This document shows, piece after piece, positions 44,685 through 47,989 of a stretch of DNA of 47,989 nt. The notes beneath the pieces are model-generated. The model had not been told where the DNA came from, ran no database searches, and was given only the letters and a program-made list of their open reading frames with translations. The position numbers were made by a program, and so were the translations under genes. The DNA is from Riemerella anatipestifer (GTDB taxonomy: Bacteria > Bacteroidota > Bacteroidia > Flavobacteriales > Weeksellaceae). Position 1 is the first letter of the stretch, and every line of letters starts with the position of its first letter. Location: positions 244,831-292,819 of the forward strand of contig NZ_QXHU01000003.1 in NCBI RefSeq assembly GCF_009663465.1, in the 5' to 3' direction.

Positions 44685-44722
44685 AAGTCTGTCTGTCCCC
44701 CAACAAACAGACTTTTTTTATC
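44684..44722 (+). terminator. Possible plus-strand terminator
   Basis: AAGTCTGT pairs with ACAGACTT, followed by TTTTT. No plus-strand gene precedes it, so it may stop antisense transcripts coming from the module or be accidental. The rest of 44641-44889 is very AT-rich and holds promoter-like DNA. Confidence 0.5.
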
Positions 44723-44866
44723 TCTGCAAATATAGTGAAAAATACAAAACTACCAAAAAATATAAAATTTTATTTTATTTTTATTTAATTTTTTATTTAT
44801 GTATCTTATATGCAGGTAGTTATATTTTTTTTGATTTATTAGAATCAAAGCAAGATAGAAACATAA

Positions 44867-44888
44867 AAACCACCGCTAGGGTGGTTTT
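44867..44888 (-). terminator. Terminator of the lysis cassette
   Basis: AAAACCACC / GGTGGTTTT with a tiny loop just after the amidase stop, on the minus strand. It separates the lysis genes from the two-gene module. Confidence 0.85.
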
Positions 44889-44889
44889 G

Positions 44890-45444
44890 TTATCTAATAT
44901 CATCATATTTAGCAGCTATTTCTGCTATTTTCTTCATAAGAATTTCTTTCTTTAAATCCCATTGTTCCATATCATTTGGGTTTGAAATAAAACAAACCTC
45001 CCAAAGCACAGAGCAACCTGCACCTAAGTTCAATATACCCAACCTTCCGTGTCGTGTTGTACTTTCACACTTTACGCCTCTATTTGGAATACCTAAAATT
45101 TCCGATGTGGCTTTACTTATTTCGTAAGCCATTCGGTAACTCATAGAATCTTTATTTGCAAAATCATTCCTATTTACTAAACATTCAGTACCTGTTGCCG
45201 TTCTAGGTCCAGCGTTGAAATGTATATCTAACAAGACAGAACCTGCTCCAGGTTTAATTCTTCTTTGAAGCTGTGCATTAGTTTCGTTATCTCTGTCTAG
45301 TATTAGCTCATTCTTCCCATTGGGGAAATATTTAACAAATAAATCCCTAGATTCCTTTGTCAAATCAGCTTCTTTTCGTCCATTATACACAGCACCGCTA
45401 TCCGCATTGTGATGCCCTGCTATGGGAAATGTTTTCAAATACAT
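44890..45444 (-). CDS. N-acetylmuramoyl-L-alanine amidase, phage endolysin (Amidase_3 type)
   Basis: A 184-residue amidase without signal peptide, as expected of a holin-dependent endolysin. Zinc ligands of the Amidase_3 fold can be seen: His in 'AGHHNADSGAVYNG', Glu in 'GRKEADLTKE', His in 'LLDIHFNAGPRTATG', and catalytic Glu in 'LWEVCFISNPNDM'. It is the last gene of the lysis cassette, 22 bases after the spanin-like gene. Confidence 0.9.
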   Translation of the reverse strand: MYLKTFPIAGHHNADSGAVYNGRKEADLTKESRDLFVKYFPNGKNELILDRDNETNAQLQRRIKPGAGSVLLDIHFNAGPRTATGTECLVNRNDFANKDSMSYRMAYEISKATSEILGIPNRGVKCESTTRHGRLGILNLGAGCSVLWEVCFISNPNDMEQWDLKKEILMKKIAEIAAKYDDIR

Positions 45445-45466
45445 AGTTATTAGTTTTTTTAGTTAA

Positions 45467-46045
45467 TTAAAATAGTTTTATTCTTTTCAGATAAAAATAA
45501 AGCACAGCCCCTGCGACAATCAGGATACCACCTATAATTATCCACACCCAAGTACCGAATGTAAATCCAGATGATTTTACCTCGTTAGATACCGCCCTTA
45601 TTTCATTGGCTACCTCATTTATTGTCCTTTGGGATACAGCGTTTCTTGCTAACTCCTGTACTTCATTAAGATGCTCCTTTTCTTCTTTTTTCTCTGTTGT
45701 GTGTTGAGTGCTATTCTTGAAAGATTTAACCGAGAATTGAGCATTCCCCTTTATGATGATACTTTGTAAAGTATCCTTACCCTCTACTTCGTGAAAGACA
45801 AAGGGCGTTTCAGGTTCGGTATTCCCAAAAATTTCAATATTCTTCTCTTGATGTTTAGAATGTTTATCAATCTGAAGTTTATCTTGCACTTTAGTTGTTT
45901 GTTCCTGCTTGATTTCTTTTGCAGAAATGCTGTCTTTTAGTTTTACTTCCACAGTTTTACTTTGGATATGCGTGTCTATCTTCTTCCTTGTTCGACAAGA
46001 AAACAAGAAAAGTACAGCGATTATAAATAAAAATTTACTCTTCAT
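45467..46045 (-). CDS. Lipoprotein with C-terminal membrane helix, candidate unimolecular spanin
   Basis: A 192-residue protein. It starts with a lipoprotein signal (FIIAVLFLFSCRTRKK) and a long polar helical/coiled-coil middle (Lys, Glu, Gln-rich). It ends with one transmembrane helix (TWVWIIIGGILIVAGAVLYFYLKRIK) and a short basic tail. An outer-membrane lipid anchor plus an inner-membrane helix on one chain is the topology of u-spanins such as phage T1 gp11. Its place between holin and endolysin supports this role, though no direct sequence match is claimed. It overlaps the holin gene by 11 bases. Confidence 0.75.
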   Translation of the reverse strand: MKSKFLFIIAVLFLFSCRTRKKIDTHIQSKTVEVKLKDSISAKEIKQEQTTKVQDKLQIDKHSKHQEKNIEIFGNTEPETPFVFHEVEGKDTLQSIIIKGNAQFSVKSFKNSTQHTTEKKEEKEHLNEVQELARNAVSQRTINEVANEIRAVSNEVKSSGFTFGTWVWIIIGGILIVAGAVLYFYLKRIKLF

Positions 46046-46556
46046 GTTTTTTAGTTTTAAAAGTTTCTAAATCTGCTTCTTCATTAAACTTCCTCAGTTT
46101 CTTCATCCACCCGACTGGTGGAAACTTTCCATTGGTTAAAATTGATAAATTCCCCATTGCACTTCCCGCAGGATAGAGGAAAACCATTAGTTGTAGCAAT
46201 ACCTTGAAATATATGGCTATAAAATCAACATCTTTGACAATTTGATGCACCATTTCAAACAGAACATACCCCACAATTACGCTTGTGGTTTTCCCAAATA
46301 ATCCATAGATATTTTCTTTAAGTGAAAAATCCCCTTTTCTATAATGTACCCAACTGCCCAAAATGTGGTCTAAAAACAGAGCCACAAAAACAAAGGTCAT
46401 AAAGATTTGGTTTTCTATGTACCAGCCGATAAACCGCTCCGTAAGAGATATTCCTATGGCTGGTGCGGCAGCTAATTTTATCGTTCCTAGTATTTTTTGG
46501 CTTACAGTTCCTGTATGTATATTCATCAGATTAGTGATGATAAACTCTTTAATCAT
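46035..46556 (-). CDS. Phage holin family protein
   Basis: A 173-residue protein with several hydrophobic helices ('IFMTFVFVALFLDHILGSW', 'TSVIVGYVLFEMVHQIV', 'VLLQLMVFLYPAGSAMG'), fitting the larger Bacteroidota phage holins. The ATG at 46556 overlaps the upstream stop as ATGA. An alternative start at 46526 (MNIHTGTV..) is possible. It should form the membrane pore that releases the endolysin. Confidence 0.78.
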   Translation of the reverse strand: MIKEFIITNLMNIHTGTVSQKILGTIKLAAAPAIGISLTERFIGWYIENQIFMTFVFVALFLDHILGSWVHYRKGDFSLKENIYGLFGKTTSVIVGYVLFEMVHQIVKDVDFIAIYFKVLLQLMVFLYPAGSAMGNLSILTNGKFPPVGWMKKLRKFNEEADLETFKTKKHEE

Positions 46557-46885
46557 AATGCGTGTCTTTTATTAAAAAATTGCCAAAGTTTTCGGTTTTT
46601 CAAATACTCTAAATCGTTTTGATTCTCATAAGCCTCTCGTTCAAATATGATGTTCCGATAGGCTTCTCTATGGTTCTTGTACCTAAACAAGTTCCATAGG
46701 TAGTTTAGCCCATACCAAACGAAAAAAGGCAAAATCAGTAATTCTAATTGCTGTCTTAGATGTATTTTCTCGTGGTTCAACAAGTACCTGTTACTTTGAT
46801 ACTTTTTCTTCTTTAGAAAGATGAAAGGAAACACCGCCATTGCGGTGTACCCTCTCGGTACTAAATATTTATTGACTACCACCAT
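46553..46885 (-). CDS. Small prophage protein with HExxH-type motif
   Basis: A 110-residue protein with 'LNHEKIHLRQQLELLILPFFVWYGLNYLWNLF' (HEKIH) followed by 'NHREAYRNIIFEREAYENQ', a second Glu-rich stretch. It looks like a very small membrane-bound zinc protease domain (M56/M48-like), often found in Bacteroidota and their phages. Its role in the phage is unknown. It overlaps both neighbours (17 bases and 4 bases). Confidence 0.68.
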   Translation of the reverse strand: MVVVNKYLVPRGYTAMAVFPFIFLKKKKYQSNRYLLNHEKIHLRQQLELLILPFFVWYGLNYLWNLFRYKNHREAYRNIIFEREAYENQNDLEYLKNRKLWQFFNKRHAL

Positions 46886-47204
46886 CTTTTACTTCTTCTT
46901 CTGAAACTTCTTCTTTAACTTCAAAGCCGTTGATGATTTCTAAGATTGTATCTAAGGCACTATTGACTACCTGTAAATCTTCCACACTATTTACGCCTGT
47001 TCCATTTAATGATAGCCCTCCACCTTTAGAGTAAGAACCTGATAAGGTCTTCCCGTCTTTCAGCTGAGTGCTGAAATTGACCATTTGGGGAGTTTTATTA
47101 TTATAATCAGTTTCGTACTGATAATAAATTTGTTTTTCCCCAATGCTTTCCATTAGCGTTGTTGCTATCCTCTCGTTTACTTTTTGTAATTTTTTTGTTT
47201 TCAT
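46869..47204 (-). CDS. Hypothetical prophage protein
   Basis: A 111-residue acidic protein ('IGEKQIYYQYETDYNNKTPQMVNFSTQLKDGKTLSGSYSKGGGLSLNGTG') ending in a Glu-rich tail. No family recognised. It lies 20 bases after the tail-type gene and overlaps the next gene. Confidence 0.6.
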   Translation of the reverse strand: MKTKKLQKVNERIATTLMESIGEKQIYYQYETDYNNKTPQMVNFSTQLKDGKTLSGSYSKGGGLSLNGTGVNSVEDLQVVNSALDTILEIINGFEVKEEVSEEEVKDGGSQ

Positions 47205-47224
47205 AGTTTTGTTATTTTTAAAAA

Positions 47225-47989
47225 TTATACTCTTATGATTATTCCATTTTTTATATAGACTAGTCTATTTCCTAAAAAGACCGAACCTGTATATCCTACC
47301 TCTCCACCCACACGAATATCTCCCGATTCTATATTTAAGGCAGTAGCATACTGTCCGTCTGCCCTTATAGATAGTGCGTTGTAGGGCGTATAATTGTTCA
47401 CATCACGCCCCCAGAGCCGAAGTATATTGTTTTTATTTCCGTTTAAAATACTATCATCATTATTGATGAGAGCATAGCTTTCTCTCCCAGATGAAAGACT
47501 TTTTTTATATGAAAGTATGCTTCCAGATGACTTTATTTCTAAATAGTCGTTTGGGTCTGCTATTCCTTGCCCCGAAAGTGTATTTCCGCTAATATTGAAC
47601 CTTGCTATTTTACCACCCGTAATTTCCATATCAGAGCCATAAACTTTCCCATTATCCAGCACCCTAAACGGGGCGTTATGTTTATTGGCGTAGTTAGCTC
47701 CTGCTCCAAACCTCACGCTCATTGCCCCTTCGTCTGTAATACCACTAATAAAAGCATTTTGATTGGCTTGGTTACTTCCGACTGACATTAAGTTTGCCAT
47801 CATCAACCCGCCTTGAATAGAAGCGAAGTTGTCTGTTTTAGTCTTTACATCAGATAACGAAGTTTGCATATTGCTTATCCCTTGTTGAAGGTTGGCAAAC
47901 TGTACCTCTATATCCAACGGATTTGGTGTCCAATCCGTTGGTTTGTTACCCAATTCAAATTTTGGATTTGATACTTTTGTTATTCTCCC
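47225..47989 (-). CDS. Phage tail/structural protein, N-terminally cut by the window edge
   Basis: The frame is open to the window's right edge: codons upstream of 47953 read GRITKVSNPKFE, so the gene begins outside and the TTG at 47953 is not a start. The visible part has 'NPKFELGNKPTDWTPNPLDI', typical of phage tail or tail-fibre attachment proteins, a coiled-coil ('LQQGISNMQTSLSDVKTKTDNFASIQGG'), and then repeats of short beta-strands ending 'GNRLVYIKNGIIIRV'. A tail-tip or fibre protein is likely. Confidence 0.7.
   Translation of the reverse strand, partial: GRITKVSNPKFELGNKPTDWTPNPLDIEVQFANLQQGISNMQTSLSDVKTKTDNFASIQGGLMMANLMSVGSNQANQNAFISGITDEGAMSVRFGAGANYANKHNAPFRVLDNGKVYGSDMEITGGKIARFNISGNTLSGQGIADPNDYLEIKSSGSILSYKKSLSSGRESYALINNDDSILNGNKNNILRLWGRDVNNYTPYNALSIRADGQYATALNIESGDIRVGGEVGYTGSVFLGNRLVYIKNGIIIRV

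Overview
The window looks like chromosome of a low-GC member of the Bacteroidota, most likely Flavobacteriia of the Weeksellaceae (Chryseobacterium/Riemerella-like). The support is: Bacteroidota promoter motifs (TTG, then TAnnTTTG about 19 bases on), few Shine-Dalgarno sites, a type IX secretion (T9SS) C-terminal signal, OmpA proteins with TSP3 repeats, M13 and M3 peptidases, and flavobacterial-type small proteins (CCC-motif, DUF2752, START-like). The species cannot be fixed from this stretch.

Layout. 1-3523: two genes with higher GC and different codon use from the rest: a large surface-type protein (cut by the window edge) with Ig-like repeats and a FISUMP/C-type-lectin-like C-terminus, then an HU-like/DUF4469 protein. 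3524-3919: a cluster of perfect palindromes. 3920-11647: phoA-like alkaline phosphatase, cinA, M13 peptidase, then a pssA / DnaQ-like exonuclease / FAH-family operon and a universal stress protein. 11648-13093: a structured dispersed-repeat-like element, a coiled-coil hypothetical gene, and an exact 21-bp tandem array. 13094-17186: polyphosphate kinase and Ppx phosphatase as an operon, two small membrane proteins, and tRNA-Arg, tRNA-Pro and tRNA-Ser. 17333-28399: an amidase lipoprotein, a degenerate class IV aminotransferase with a START-like protein, an LtaS-family phosphoglycerol transferase, DUF2147 and beta-barrel proteins, and a four-gene operon mscS-pdxJ-hydrolase-epimerase. 28469-38878: M3 peptidase, a tandem pair of OmpA/TSP3 proteins, folK, sppA, dtd, a Rieske-fold lipoprotein without metal ligands, and greA-HIT-clpX. 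38947-42459: a T9SS surface protein broken in a G7 tract (possible phase variation), a small anchored protein, and a TlpA-like thioredoxin.

42504-47989: tRNA-Met and then the end of a prophage read on the minus strand: a structural/tail protein running off the window, two small proteins, holin, a lipoprotein with a C-terminal membrane segment (unimolecular spanin topology), an amidase endolysin, a terminator, and then a two-gene module (221-aa unknown plus HTH-ImmA/IrrE) with a 19-bp inverted repeat before each gene. This last module, in the usual place for phage-carried accessory genes, is the best candidate for a little-described system and resembles toxin-antitoxin-type defence pairs such as RosmerTA. 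The G7 switch, the lectin-like variable C-terminus and the 21-bp array are the other main points of interest.
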